Shown here piece by piece: positions 8,804-17,846 of a stretch of 64,000 nucleotides of DNA. A program made the translations under genes and the position numbers. The stretch lies in assembly GCF_009928485.1 (NCBI RefSeq), contig NZ_JAABNP010000015.1:16316-80315 (forward strand), given 5' to 3'. How positions within the stretch are numbered: position 1 is the stretch's first letter; the number at the start of each line of letters is the position of its first letter. Origin of the DNA: Clostridium sp. C2-6-12 (GTDB taxonomy: Bacteria > Bacillota > Clostridia > Clostridiales > Clostridiaceae). The notes under the pieces are model-generated. The model was given only the letters and a program-made list of their open reading frames with translations, was not told the origin of the DNA and made no database searches.

Positions 8804-9895
8804 TTATTTATTTAACAAACTCTGAATTATTCTAGTTGCATCCATATATTTAGCTATTGATCTGCCATGATTTAATCTGTTTATAATTCTAGATAAAAGT
8901 TCTGACAAGTCAACTCCCTTAAACCATTCATGACTTTGAAGATGTTCTGGAATATATGTTAAATTAGTTGAATATATTCTTGATAATAATCCTTCTTCAT
9001 AAGCCTTTGCAAATTTTTCAGTTCCTTCTGTAAAGAATGCAAAAGTAGCTGCAACATAAACATTTCTTGCTTCTCTCTTCTTTAATTCTTTAGCTATATC
9101 TAAAACAGACTCACCGGATGCAATCATATCATCAACAATTAAAACATCTTTCCCTGAAACGTTTCTTCCAACATATTCATGTTGAACAATTGGATTCTTA
9201 CCATTAACTATTGTTGAATGGTCTCTTCTCTTATAGAATAAACCAACATCAACGCCTAATACACTTGAATAATAAATTGCTCTATCCATTGCTCCCGTAT
9301 CAGGACTTATTACAAGTAATTTTTCCTTATCTAATTCTAATGTTTTTTCATTAGAAATAATACCTTTTACAATATCATAAGTTGGATAAATATTTTCAAA
9401 CGATAATAAAGGAATAGCATTTTGAATATTAGGATCGTGAACATCAAATGTGATAATTTCATCAACACCTAATCTTTCTAATTCTTGAAGTGCTAAAGCA
9501 CAGTCTAAGGATTCTCTTCCTTTACGTCTGTGTTGTCTAGATTCATATAAAAGAGGCATAATTACAGTAATTCTTGCCGCCTTACCTCTTATTGCTGCAA
9601 CAGTTCTTTTTATATCTTGAAAATGTTCATCAGGTCCTTTGTGATTTTCAAGTCCAAACATTTTGTAAGTACAGCTATAATTACCAACATCACATAAAAT
9701 ATAAATATCTCTTCCTCTAACTGATTCAGAAATTTTCACCTTTCCTTCACCATTAGAAAATCTTATTTCCTCTGTTGGTATTAAGAAGGATTCTGTGCAT
9801 TTTCGGTTGTTTTGGATATACTTGTCAATAGCATTACCTAACTCAGCACAACTTTCTAATGCTATTATTCCTAGTTCATGATTTAATTCACTCAT
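8804..9895 (-). CDS. prs: ribose-phosphate pyrophosphokinase (PRPP synthetase), long form
   Basis: The enzyme makes 5-phosphoribosyl 1-diphosphate from ribose 5-phosphate and ATP for purine, pyrimidine, histidine and tryptophan synthesis. At 363 residues it is about 45 longer than the classical form and divergent in sequence. Recognisable motifs are RFSNGEGKVKISESVRGRD (N-terminal domain), PLLYESRQHRRKGRESL, the metal site around FDVHDPNIQNAIPL, and the PRPP loop DVLIVDDMIASGESVLD. The start has a modest ribosome binding site. It is monocistronic, with its own terminator at 8762-8793. Clostridia often carry a second, classical prs elsewhere, so this may be the divergent paralogue. Confidence 0.87.
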   Translation of the reverse strand: MSELNHELGIIALESCAELGNAIDKYIQNNRKCTESFLIPTEEIRFSNGEGKVKISESVRGRDIYILCDVGNYSCTYKMFGLENHKGPDEHFQDIKRTVAAIRGKAARITVIMPLLYESRQHRRKGRESLDCALALQELERLGVDEIITFDVHDPNIQNAIPLLSFENIYPTYDIVKGIISNEKTLELDKEKLLVISPDTGAMDRAIYYSSVLGVDVGLFYKRRDHSTIVNGKNPIVQHEYVGRNVSGKDVLIVDDMIASGESVLDIAKELKKREARNVYVAATFAFFTEGTEKFAKAYEEGLLSRIYSTNLTYIPEHLQSHEWFKGVDLSELLSRIINRLNHGRSIAKYMDATRIIQSLLNK

Positions 9896-10393
9896 TTGTT
9901 TTCCCCTTTTTACAATTATTTAATCTATTATCTATAGTCCAACATGTTTTTTTAGTTAATAGTGTCAAAACTATAGATTTTAGATAAGATACCTTAGAAG
10001 GTATTTTATAATCCTTGAGATACAAGTTAAACTAAATTCAACTAGAGTATAAAACTCCAACTGAAAAGTTTCAAAAAAACTCAAACAATTAGATTATACA
10101 TTAAAATTCGTGATTTATAAATATTTTCTTGCAAATTTATAGAAATTTTAATAATCTTCTTATACATATATATAATTTTTGTTCTAAATTACAATTTATT
10201 CAAAGCCCTTGTAGAGTGAGTTTCGTTTACACAAAAACTTTACATATTACACTTCTAAAATAAAATTAACATTAATTTCGACATATTTTACATAATAAAT
10301 TTAAATCTATTGTTCGTAATTCTAAATACTTAATTTACTTTCCATTATATTAATATCCAAAAATTAAATAAATAATCATGTGGTGAAAATTGT
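9896..10393. other. about 500-bp intergenic region without a gene
   Basis: A strongly A+T-rich region between prs and the ABC ATPase gene. It must contain the prs promoter near its left end. Apart from a short ATACCTT/AAGGTAT inverted repeat at about 9989-10004 I see no structured element, and no frame with a credible start. Confidence 0.6.
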
Positions 10394-10460
10394 ACAAAAA
10401 ATAAAGTAGAACGCAATAAATGAATTTTTATAATTATTCATTCATACTATGTTCTACTTT
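10394..10460 (-). terminator. terminator after the ABC ATPase gene
   Basis: The outer stem AAAGTAGAAC (10403-10412) pairs with GTTCTACTTT (10451-10460), and the inner arms AATGAAT/ATTCATT extend it. On the minus strand the hairpin is followed by a run containing six T residues. Confidence 0.75.
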
Positions 10461-10499
10461 AATATTACTTTTTTTATAATACTTTATTAATAACTCTTA

Positions 10500-11219
10500 T
10501 TATACTAGAGTCCCTATATTCTTAGAGATATTACTTTTATCTCCAATTATTTCTCCATCTTTCAATGTTATTATTCTTTGAGTTTCACTTGCAAGCTTCA
10601 TTTCATGAGTTATTAATACAATTGTCCTTCCTTGGGTTTCATGAATTTTATGAAATATATTCATAATCAATCTTCCAGTTTCAGAATCCAGTGCACCTGT
10701 AGGTTCATCTGCCAGTATAATATCTGGATCATTTGCAAGTGCTCTAGCAATTGCAACTCTTTGCTTTTGTCCACCTGACAATTCATTAGGAAGATGATTC
10801 ATTCTGTCCTCCATACCGACAAGCTCTAAAAGTTCTTTAGCCCTGCTTATTCTCGTCTTTCTATCTTTTCCATAATAAAGCATTGGCAATTCAACATTTT
10901 GCAATGAATTTGTTCTTGCTATCAAATTTGAACTTTGAAAAACAAAACCTATTTTTTTATTTCTAATTTCAGATAAATCATTATCATTAATCTTGCTAAT
11001 ATCAATTCCATCAAGAAAATACTCTCCTGAAGTCTGTCTATCTAAAGCTCCTATAATATTCATTAAAGTACTTTTCCCTGAACCCGAAGCACCAATAATA
11101 GCTACAAATTCACCATTCTTAACAGTTAGATTTATGTTCTTTAAGATATCTAACTGATTTGGTCTTCCTATAAAAAAGCTTTTAGTAATATTGGTCATTT
11201 TAATAATATTATTATCCAT
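10500..11219 (-). CDS. ABC transporter ATP-binding protein, MacB/LolD type
   Basis: This 239-residue protein has Walker A GASGSGKST (43-51), a Q-loop in GFVFQSSNLIA, the signature LSGGQKQR, Walker B IILADEPTGALDSE and the switch His in LITHE. The sequence type (NIIGALDRQTSGEYFLDG, then NVELPMLYYG) is that of ATPases that power MacB/FtsX-like permeases for peptide, antibiotic or lipoprotein export. No permease gene is adjacent on either side, so it is an orphan ATPase here or its partner is elsewhere. The start follows AAGGGAGGGA-type sequence. It has its own terminator. Confidence 0.88.
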   Translation of the reverse strand: MDNNIIKMTNITKSFFIGRPNQLDILKNINLTVKNGEFVAIIGASGSGKSTLMNIIGALDRQTSGEYFLDGIDISKINDNDLSEIRNKKIGFVFQSSNLIARTNSLQNVELPMLYYGKDRKTRISRAKELLELVGMEDRMNHLPNELSGGQKQRVAIARALANDPDIILADEPTGALDSETGRLIMNIFHKIHETQGRTIVLITHEMKLASETQRIITLKDGEIIGDKSNISKNIGTLV

Positions 11220-11421
11220 TAACTTCCCTCCTTACTTCTTTCATATAAAGTTGATTTTATATTTAGTAATAAGTACAATATAAAAAGTTTCTGAGCAACA
11301 TATTTCGGTAATATTTTGAAATAATTGTGAAACAATATTTAGGTCGTTAATTTATAAGCCTTTTCTTTTAATACTAACATCTTCCATACAACAATTCAAT
11401 GTAAACTTTTTTAACAACTGC

Positions 11422-11455
11422 AAAAGCAAATCTTATTTTGTTTTGATTTGCTTTT
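11422..11455 (-). terminator. hairpin downstream of the Suv3-like helicase gene
   Basis: An 11-bp perfect stem, AAAAGCAAATC (11422-11432) with GATTTGCTTTT (11445-11455). It lies about 55 bases past the helicase stop on the minus strand. The T tract is weak on that side. Confidence 0.55.
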
Positions 11456-11508
11456 TATAAACATAACTAATTAATAGCCTTGCAAAATTATTAATTTTGT
11501 AATTCTTA

Positions 11509-13266
11509 TTAAATTTTAAGAAGAATTTCATTTATTTCTTCACTTATTCTCATTCTTTCATCATAAACCCATTTCACGTCCATTTTTAAATTGAATATTT
11601 TTGAAAACGAGTAATACATATTTATCTTTTGATAGTATATTTCCAAGTCATCTAAATTGCCATTATAACATTGAGGAATAAATAATTCCTTTTGCTTATT
11701 AATAAATAATTCATCCACGTAATCTAAGAATGTATTCATTAATTCGTCTCTTGTAACATCAAATGGAACCTTTAGTAAATCCCACTGTATTTCTTCATTT
11801 AACTTATACTTTTTTATCCTATCTAAAATTAAAATGTATTCACTAACATCCATCTTTCTATAATAATCTAACTTTTCTGTGCGAGTACTCCAAAGAGCAA
11901 GTTTTTCATTTAAAGGTAGACTTCTAATATTTAATATTGCTTCTGATGGTCCAATAACTGCTTCTCGGATAACTTCATCCTCTTCTTCAATTTTAGATTT
12001 AATCAATTCAGCATTTCCGCCAACACTTGCAATATATCCAACGTCATAAATTCCAATTCTTCCTGCTCTTCCGCCAACCTGTTTAATCTCTTGTGAAGTT
12101 AATTCTCTAACTTCTTCTCCATCAAATTTTTTTACACTTACAAAAATAATTCTTCTAATAGGTAAATTAACCCCCATACCTATGGCATCTGTAGTAACTA
12201 ATACTTTTGTTTCTTTATTTATAAATTGTTCATATTGCATTTTTCTAACTTCTGGAGGTAGATCTCCATATATTATACTTGTTTTAATTCCTCTGCCAGA
12301 ATACTCCTGAGCTATTTCCAATACTCTTTTTTTTGAAAATACTACTATAGCATCGCCTTCCTGAACATCATTATAACTGAAATTTTTATACTCAATTTCT
12401 AGTGGAATGTTTCTTTTATATTCTTTTATTTCATATTCATCTTTGCAGTCATTTAAAATTGTTTCTAGTATATACCTAGCATTAGCTGCTCCGCATATAT
12501 GTATTTCATCACATTGAAGCCCAAGTACTGATTTGCTCCAAGCCATTCCTCTAAAAGAATCACTGATCATTTGAATTTCATCAATAACAGCTATATCATA
12601 CTGCTCTTTTAAATTAACTTTTTCTATTGTGCAAGAAGTATGTGTTGCGCCTACATTTATTATTTCCTCTTCACCTGTTAAAAGATCACAGATTACTCCT
12701 TCTTTATTAAGCTTTTCAAAATTTTCTAAAGCCAATATTCTAAGTGGAGACAAATATACTCCTTTTTTAGCAGTTTTAAGACGTTCTAACGCATTATAAG
12801 TTTTTCCTGTATTTGTATCTCCTAAATGTATATAAAATTTCCTTTTCATATGTCTTGCCCTTGGATATTCATCCTTAGGATTAGCCGGAAAGTTTTCTTC
12901 AAATTCTTTAGCAATTAATTTAGGTATATGCTCTTTAGTAAGAATAGTCATTATACCTTGATTTAAGAAGCTATTATAATTTCCACGAACTACTTCATAA
13001 AAATCAAAATCTGTATTGTTCCTTTTATTGTATGCTTCTAAAAGTCTAATTGAAACATTTTCTAATAATTCTTCATATCTTTCACATACTTGTTTAAAAT
13101 CCTTTAATTGTTGATTCTCTAATTCATTAAGCTTTATGAGCTTCTTTCTTATTGAACTTTCATGTTCTATTAAAGCTCCAGGTTTTGAATGTTCTACTAT
13201 TTCTTCTATTTGATTTATTTGACTTTTGTACTTTTTAAATTCTCTTTGCGCTGCATTACTCTTCAT
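11509..13266 (-). CDS. Suv3-like DEAD/DEAH-box RNA helicase
   Basis: This 585-residue superfamily 2 helicase has an N-terminal helical region of about 140 residues and then a RecA pair. Motif I is GDTNTGKT (149-156), motif II DEIQ (229-232), and motif VI is seen in QVGGRAGR. The arrangement HLGDTNTGKTYNAL, DIAVIDEIQM and the C-terminal helical part resemble mitochondrial Suv3 and its bacterial relatives, which unwind RNA for 3'-5' decay. Similar genes are known in clostridia, where the nuclease partner is unclear. It stands alone with no nuclease gene beside it. The substrate is inferred from the family. Confidence 0.85.
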   Translation of the reverse strand: MKSNAAQREFKKYKSQINQIEEIVEHSKPGALIEHESSIRKKLIKLNELENQQLKDFKQVCERYEELLENVSIRLLEAYNKRNNTDFDFYEVVRGNYNSFLNQGIMTILTKEHIPKLIAKEFEENFPANPKDEYPRARHMKRKFYIHLGDTNTGKTYNALERLKTAKKGVYLSPLRILALENFEKLNKEGVICDLLTGEEEIINVGATHTSCTIEKVNLKEQYDIAVIDEIQMISDSFRGMAWSKSVLGLQCDEIHICGAANARYILETILNDCKDEYEIKEYKRNIPLEIEYKNFSYNDVQEGDAIVVFSKKRVLEIAQEYSGRGIKTSIIYGDLPPEVRKMQYEQFINKETKVLVTTDAIGMGVNLPIRRIIFVSVKKFDGEEVRELTSQEIKQVGGRAGRIGIYDVGYIASVGGNAELIKSKIEEEDEVIREAVIGPSEAILNIRSLPLNEKLALWSTRTEKLDYYRKMDVSEYILILDRIKKYKLNEEIQWDLLKVPFDVTRDELMNTFLDYVDELFINKQKELFIPQCYNGNLDDLEIYYQKINMYYSFSKIFNLKMDVKWVYDERMRISEEINEILLKI

Positions 13267-13547
13267 TTATTCCACTCCATATATTTCAACTTTTTTAATT
13301 ATATATTTTTAATAATAACTCTATTATTTCATTCCTAGCTCTCTTTCATATTCACTATTACTTCTTACTTATTTAATAATTCCAATTTGATAAACAACAC
13401 TTCTTAGATCATATTTATTATATCTTCTAATTTATTTTATATAATTATATGAAAATTATACCATAGACCTAGTATTACAGTATAAGAATACTTCTAATTA
13501 TTATGTATATTTCAAAAATAATACGTATGTTATGAAATGTTATTAAA

Positions 13548-13601
13548 ATAAAAATGGTATATCAACCAACTATCTTTTAATCCAGTTCATTGATATCCCA
13601 T
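13548..13601 (-). terminator. terminator of the Crp/Fnr regulator gene
   Basis: A 12-bp stem with one mismatch (13554-13565, ATGGTATATCAA, with 13590-13601) is followed on the minus strand by TTTTTATTTT. The remaining 280 bp up to the helicase gene (13267-13547) hold no recognisable gene. Confidence 0.7.
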
Positions 13602-13613
13602 ATAAATTTTTAT

Positions 13614-14327
13614 TTATATATAATCCTTCAATCCATCTTTATCTAAAATCACAATATTCTTTACACCTATTATTTTAATTAATTTTTCATCTTCAAATTT
13701 CTTTAACTTTCTACTTATAGTTTCTCTTGTTACTCCAATATAATTAGCCATTTCTTCTCTTGATAAAGGCAGCTTTATTGATATATTTTTTTCTTCAGCT
13801 TGCCCATACTTCTCCATTAAATCTATTAATAAATAAGCCATTCTTGAATCAACGTCATTTGTTGCAAGGTTCTGAACAAGATTTTCTACCTTAGATAATC
13901 TTTCCCCTATTGTCTCCAATACTTTTATTCCAATCTCTGGATTCTTCATCATTATATTTCTCATTTCATCTTTAGAAAGAGTGCATATCTTAGAATTTAC
14001 TATTGAACTAGCATTAAATCCATACTTGGAAGGTTTTATTAAATCTAATTCTCCAAAGAAATCACCTTCTGAAAGCACATGTAATATTTGTTCTTTTCCA
14101 TCTTTAGTATACTTATATAATTTAATTTTTCCTTCATTTATAAAATAAAGTGTTTTTGCTTCGTTCCCCTCTGTAAAAATAATATCTCCCTTTGTATATT
14201 CTTTATGATTAATAGTATTTACTATTTCTAATAATTCCTCATTATTTAAATTTTCAAATATTGGTACCTTGCTTGCACAAAGCTCACCTCTGCAATTATT
14301 ACAACAATTGCCACAATGCTTATTCAT
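13614..14327 (-). CDS. Crp/Fnr-family transcriptional regulator with N-terminal cysteine cluster
   Basis: It has an N-terminal Cys cluster in MNKHCGNCCNNCRGELC, a cyclic-nucleotide-type beta-barrel (about 25-140, GKIKLYKYTKDGKEQILHVL and GDFFGELDL) and a winged helix with LSREEMANYIGVTRETISRK. The Cys spacing suggests an Fe-S cluster or redox switch, as in Fnr-type sensors. I chose the ATG at 14327 because it sits 10 bases after GGAG; the in-frame GTG at 14336 would be too close. It neighbours DUF438-hemerythrin, ODP and DUF2249 genes, two of whose promoters carry Crp/Fnr-type palindromes (15284-15297, 16438-16453). It is therefore the likely regulator of that oxygen- or NO-responsive set. 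Confidence 0.87.
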   Translation of the reverse strand: MNKHCGNCCNNCRGELCASKVPIFENLNNEELLEIVNTINHKEYTKGDIIFTEGNEAKTLYFINEGKIKLYKYTKDGKEQILHVLSEGDFFGELDLIKPSKYGFNASSIVNSKICTLSKDEMRNIMMKNPEIGIKVLETIGERLSKVENLVQNLATNDVDSRMAYLLIDLMEKYGQAEEKNISIKLPLSREEMANYIGVTRETISRKLKKFEDEKLIKIIGVKNIVILDKDGLKDYI

Positions 14328-14369
14328 ATATATCACGCTCCTTTATTTAATTTTAATCACTCACACACA

Positions 14370-14407
14370 AAATAAATCCTAGCTAATTAAATTATGTAGC
14401 TAGGATT
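14370..14407 (-). terminator. terminator of the DUF438-hemerythrin gene
   Basis: An 11-bp perfect stem, AATCCTAGCTA (14375-14385) with TAGCTAGGATT (14397-14407), is followed on the minus strand by TTATTTTG. Confidence 0.75.
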
Positions 14408-14450
14408 CAATATTGTAAATAGGTTTTAAATTAATATTATGTATCCTAAA

Positions 14451-15206
14451 TTATTCTTTAGGAGTAAAGCTGCAATAACCTATTTCATCGCACCTTTTTT
14501 TCATTTCGTTCCATATATCTTTTTCTTTTATTGATTCTATTGCTGTTGGATATAAAATATAATTTTCTTTAAATATATGATCTCTTAAATTAAATATTAT
14601 ATATTTAGCAGTTTCATCAACTTTTTGTTTAAATTCTTTAAAATCCGATTTAGAAACTTCTTGAGCTGCTTCTTTCAAAAACTTTTTCTTAGCTCTTAAA
14701 TCATCGTGCTCCATTCTCATAATTCTTGTTGGCCCAGTAATTTTTCTATCTTCCATTTCAGAAAATAAAACATCTTCTTCTCTCTTATGATGACTTTCTG
14801 CATCTAATATATTATCAACAACCTTTTCCAACTTTTCAAATTCCTCTATACTACTATCATAACTTTCTAAACTTTGAATCTTGAAATTGATTTCTTCAAG
14901 TTCTGTTAAAAATCCAAGTATTCTATCATGTTCACTGATAAGTGTATGAATAACGTGCCCTGGTTCAATTTGGGTTTTTATTTTGTCCAATTCGCCTTTT
15001 AAAACTTCCATATGAATATCACATAGATGTCTTAAATCCTCTGGGTTCATTCCTTTTTCTATTAAGTTTTGTTCAGCTATTGAAAGTTCCACTGGATTTA
15101 TATTGGATACAATATCTAGAGCTTCTTTTCTTAAATCTTTTGTGACTCCATTCTTATTTAATTTTTCTAAAACCTCAGTTAATTTATTTATTTTTATATT
15201 ATCCAT
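14451..15206 (-). CDS. DUF438 plus hemerythrin (HHE) domain protein
   Basis: This 251-residue cytoplasmic protein has a DUF438 domain (about 10-75, ALDIVSNINPVELSIAEQNL) and then a four-helix hemerythrin-type domain with the diiron ligands spread over HTLISEHDRILGFL, AESHHKREEDVLF, MRMEHDDLRAKK and LRDHIFKENYILYP. Proteins of this type bind O2 or help repair damage from oxygen and NO. The start at 15206 follows GGGAGGAATAAG by the proper distance; an in-frame ATG five codons earlier overlaps the ribosome binding site. A Crp/Fnr-type box lies 78 bases upstream, and the regulator gene follows on the same strand. Confidence 0.85.
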   Translation of the reverse strand: MDNIKINKLTEVLEKLNKNGVTKDLRKEALDIVSNINPVELSIAEQNLIEKGMNPEDLRHLCDIHMEVLKGELDKIKTQIEPGHVIHTLISEHDRILGFLTELEEINFKIQSLESYDSSIEEFEKLEKVVDNILDAESHHKREEDVLFSEMEDRKITGPTRIMRMEHDDLRAKKKFLKEAAQEVSKSDFKEFKQKVDETAKYIIFNLRDHIFKENYILYPTAIESIKEKDIWNEMKKRCDEIGYCSFTPKE

Positions 15207-15283
15207 TCTTATTCCTCCCATATATTATCAACTCATTCATTATTTCTATATGTTAATTTTATTCAAATTTCATTTCTATTAAT

Positions 15284-15297
15284 GTGATTTAAATCAA
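15284..15297. promoter_or_regulatory. Crp/Fnr-type operator upstream of the DUF438-hemerythrin gene
   Basis: GTGATTTAAATCAA is a near-perfect dyad that fits the Fnr pattern TTGAT-N4-ATCAA at all but one position. It resembles the box at 16438-16453. The Crp/Fnr protein at 13614-14327 is the obvious candidate ligand. Confidence 0.7.
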
Positions 15298-15370
15298 AAT
15301 TTCAAAATTTTCTTCATTATTTAGTTTGCAATTAATTAAGAAAATAATGCGAAGTATTATTTTAATAAAA

Positions 15371-15409
15371 TAAATAAAAGGATGTCTTAAAATTTCAAGA
15401 CATCCTTTT
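15371..15409 (-). terminator. terminator of the DUF2249-ODP operon
   Basis: A 13-bp perfect stem, AAAAGGATGTCTT (15376-15388) with AAGACATCCTTTT (15397-15409), is followed on the minus strand by TTTATTTATTTT. Confidence 0.85.
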
Positions 15410-15411
15410 AC

Positions 15412-16050
15412 CTATTTTAGATTAATACATGCTCCATGACCAGTTGCTATAAAACTAGGATTAAATTGTAACAAATTATGTTTCAACTCTTCTAGCCTTC
15501 TAGGGTCAGGAACTTGCTCTAAACTAATATTATTTATTTCTATATTCCAATTTGATTCTTTTACTGTACCTATTTCTTTTCCTAATGCCAACATTAAATC
15601 ACTACTAAAGAATATTTTACGTTTGTTTTCCATAATTAATAATCCATCCCAAAGATGCATTTCTGAAGGATAACTTATGAATTCCAATTCATAGCTGCCA
15701 GCACTTAAAATCTCTCCAGCTTTTTTAACAATAGTTTCTGTCTTAATCCCAAAACCATTTAATTGGCGTGCTGTAACTTCTGAGCAAATTGTTTTAGCCT
15801 CTGGATATTGTTCTAATATTACTCCCAATCCCCCACACTCATCAGCTTCAAAATGAGATATAAAAATATATTTTAATTCTTTGTCCTTAAGCACGTCTTT
15901 AAGCTGTGGCAACAAGGCTTCAGCTTGAATCCTATTGCCTGTATGAACTAATAACGGTTCATCACCAAGCAGCAAATATTGATGGAAAGTAAGATTAATT
16001 GGCTCAATATAAGTACTAAATTGTTGCAATTCATCATTTAACAATGTCAT
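15412..16050 (-). CDS. ODP-like oxygen-binding diiron protein (metallo-beta-lactamase fold)
   Basis: This 212-residue protein has the diiron ligand set of flavodiiron/ODP proteins: H66-x-E68-x-D70 (SHFEADE), H132 (EMHLWDG), D151 (FSSDLM) and H205 (TGHGA). It lacks a flavodoxin domain, so electrons must come from a partner. ODP proteins bind oxygen and are linked to chemotaxis or oxygen protection in spirochaetes and clostridia. It is co-transcribed with the DUF2249 gene 63 bases upstream, behind a Crp/Fnr palindrome, which supports a role in the response to oxygen or NO. Confidence 0.82.
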   Translation of the reverse strand: MTLLNDELQQFSTYIEPINLTFHQYLLLGDEPLLVHTGNRIQAEALLPQLKDVLKDKELKYIFISHFEADECGGLGVILEQYPEAKTICSEVTARQLNGFGIKTETIVKKAGEILSAGSYELEFISYPSEMHLWDGLLIMENKRKIFFSSDLMLALGKEIGTVKESNWNIEINNISLEQVPDPRRLEELKHNLLQFNPSFIATGHGACINLK

Positions 16051-16113
16051 ACAAATCCCTCATTTCTTTCAGAATAATTTAAAACTAAAAATATTTATTA
16101 ATAATCTTTAAAC

Positions 16114-16347
16114 TTATTTTTTACTAATTGCAATTCTCCATATTTCAGGCCCTTGCTCAAGGTATTCCCATATAAACTTTTCTGGATAATTCAGCATAAA
16201 TTGTTGATATAATGGCTTAGGGTCATGGTCATTTACTAGTTCCATTGTTTCACCTACTGATAATTCTTCAAAGGCTTTAAAAATTATATCTTTTTTATAT
16301 CCTTTTTCTAATGTTCTAACATCTATTGTTACAGCAAAACTTCCCAT
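16114..16347 (-). CDS. DUF2249 small protein
   Basis: This 77-residue protein has the DUF2249 hallmarks: TIDVRTLEKGYKKDIIFKAF, then GETMELVNDHDPKPLYQQF and PEKFIWEYLEQGPEIWRI. The family has a SirA/TusA-like fold and is often found next to hemerythrin, DUF438 and cytochrome genes; its chemistry is unknown. The start follows AGGAGG. It is the first gene of a two-gene operon with the ODP-like gene, and the palindrome at 16438-16453 lies about 90 bases upstream. Confidence 0.82.
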   Translation of the reverse strand: MGSFAVTIDVRTLEKGYKKDIIFKAFEELSVGETMELVNDHDPKPLYQQFMLNYPEKFIWEYLEQGPEIWRIAISKK

Positions 16348-16437
16348 ATCTAATTCCTCCTATATTTTCATCTTGTATGTTAATTTTGTTTGTCTAACCT
16401 CTTAAGTAATATTATAACCATTGTCTCTACTTTTTAG

Positions 16438-16453
16438 TGTGATTTATATCACA
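16438..16453. promoter_or_regulatory. Crp/Fnr-type operator upstream of the DUF2249-ODP operon
   Basis: TGTGATTTATATCACA is a perfect 16-bp dyad (TGTGAT-N4-ATCACA) with the classical Crp/Fnr half-site. With the box at 15284-15297 it defines a small regulon next to the Crp/Fnr gene. Confidence 0.8.
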
Positions 16454-16488
16454 GCATCAATATAATTTTCGTATTGAAAATAAAAATA

Positions 16489-16532
16489 AAGAGTGCAACT
16501 GCTGATTAAAAGCAATCATTAGTCGCACTCTT
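16489..16532 (-). terminator. terminator after peptidase T
   Basis: The stem AAGAGTGC (16489-16496) with GCACTCTT (16525-16532) encloses a 28-base loop with further partial pairing. It is followed on the minus strand by TTTATTTTTATTTT. Confidence 0.7.
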
Positions 16533-16628
16533 CTCCTTCTATAAATCTCTCTTAAAGAATGATTTCTAAGCGTAATGCTACTCCATAAAGAACCAAAAAT
16601 CCAAGCGTCATAGCAATACAAATATGGA

Positions 16629-17846
16629 TTAACGTGAATATCTTTTTAAAATCTCAACAATAATATTTGTGCAGATATCCATGCCTTCTACAGTAATATG
16701 TTCAAATTCTCCATGATATGCAAATCCACCTGTGCCTAGATTTGGACAAGGTAATCCCATATAGCTTAAAGTTGCACCATCTGTTCCTCCACGGATTGGG
16801 TCTATGATTGGTGTAACATTTAAAGACTTCATTGCTTCTAATGCATTATCTATAATGTGATAGCAAGGCTTAATTAGCTCTACCATGTTTTTATATTGAT
16901 CTTTTAATATAACTTTTACTGTACCTTCACCATATTTTTCATTTATAAGCTTTTCAGCAAGCTTCATCATAGATTTTTTAGCTTCAAACTTTCCTGCATC
17001 ATGATCACGTAGAATATATTCCATAACTGCATTATCTGTGTTTCCATTAAGCCTTTCTAAATAATAGAAACCTTCATATTCTTCTGTATTTTCTGGTCTT
17101 TCTGCGGCTGGTAACATGGAGTTAAATTCAATTGCTACATTTAAAGCATTTATCATAGTATTTTTTGCTGAACCTGGATGAACTGATACACCACTGATTT
17201 CTACTTTTGCTGAAGCTGCATTGAAGTTTTCAAATCCAATTTCTCCTTCAACTCCACCATCAATTGTATATGCAAAATCTGCTCCAAAGTTTTTTACATC
17301 AAAAAGATGTGCTCCAAGGCCTACTTCTTCATCAGGTGTAAACCCTATACAAATCTTTCCATGAGGAATATTTTCCTTCATAATAACTTCACAAGCTGTA
17401 AGTATTTCAGCAATACCAGCCTTATCATCAGCTCCAAGAAGCGATGTTCCATCAGTTGTAATGATTGTTCTTCCTTTTAATGTCTTTAAATGAGGAAATT
17501 TTTCTGGTGATAAAATGCTATTATTCCCTTTTAAAATAATGTCGTTACCATCATAATTTTCAATAATTTGAGGCTTTACATTATTTCCATTTGCAGCAGG
17601 TGCAGTATCTAAATGAGCAATAAGCCCTATACTTGGCTTATCTTCATAACCTTCTGTTGCTGGAATATGACCATACACGTAGCAATTATCATCCATTCTA
17701 ACCTCAGAAATTCCAAGCGCCTTCATTTCTTCTACTAGTATTTTAGCTAAATCAAATTGTCTTAATGTAGTTGGATGTGTATCAGAATTTTCATCTGAAG
17801 TAGTATATACTTTAACATATTTTAATAAACGTTCATAAGCTTTCAT
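16629..17846 (-). CDS. pepT: peptidase T (tripeptide aminopeptidase, M20B)
   Basis: This 405-residue cytoplasmic zinc enzyme removes the N-terminal residue of tripeptides. M20 motifs are seen in order: GLIAHLDTAPA (metal His and Asp), SLLGADDKAGIAE (bridging Asp), CIGFTPDEEVGLGA (catalytic Glu pair), YTIDGG, and YHGEFEH near the C-terminus. The start at 17846 is 8 bases after AAAGGAGACA; an upstream in-frame ATG at 17882 lacks a site and would add 12 unusual residues. The length matches the family. It is a single-gene unit. Confidence 0.94.
   Translation of the reverse strand: MKAYERLLKYVKVYTTSDENSDTHPTTLRQFDLAKILVEEMKALGISEVRMDDNCYVYGHIPATEGYEDKPSIGLIAHLDTAPAANGNNVKPQIIENYDGNDIILKGNNSILSPEKFPHLKTLKGRTIITTDGTSLLGADDKAGIAEILTACEVIMKENIPHGKICIGFTPDEEVGLGAHLFDVKNFGADFAYTIDGGVEGEIGFENFNAASAKVEISGVSVHPGSAKNTMINALNVAIEFNSMLPAAERPENTEEYEGFYYLERLNGNTDNAVMEYILRDHDAGKFEAKKSMMKLAEKLINEKYGEGTVKVILKDQYKNMVELIKPCYHIIDNALEAMKSLNVTPIIDPIRGGTDGATLSYMGLPCPNLGTGGFAYHGEFEHITVEGMDICTNIIVEILKRYSR

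Noticed and set aside
10500..11219. ABC ATPase as part of an adjacent export or resistance operon
   Set aside because: No permease or immunity gene lies beside it, and it has its own terminator; I leave it as an orphan.
16533..16631. 19-codon membrane-like frame (MTLGFLVLYGVALRLEIIL) after pepT
   Set aside because: No ribosome binding site and too short to support; it may be a relic of a transporter end, but nothing proves it.
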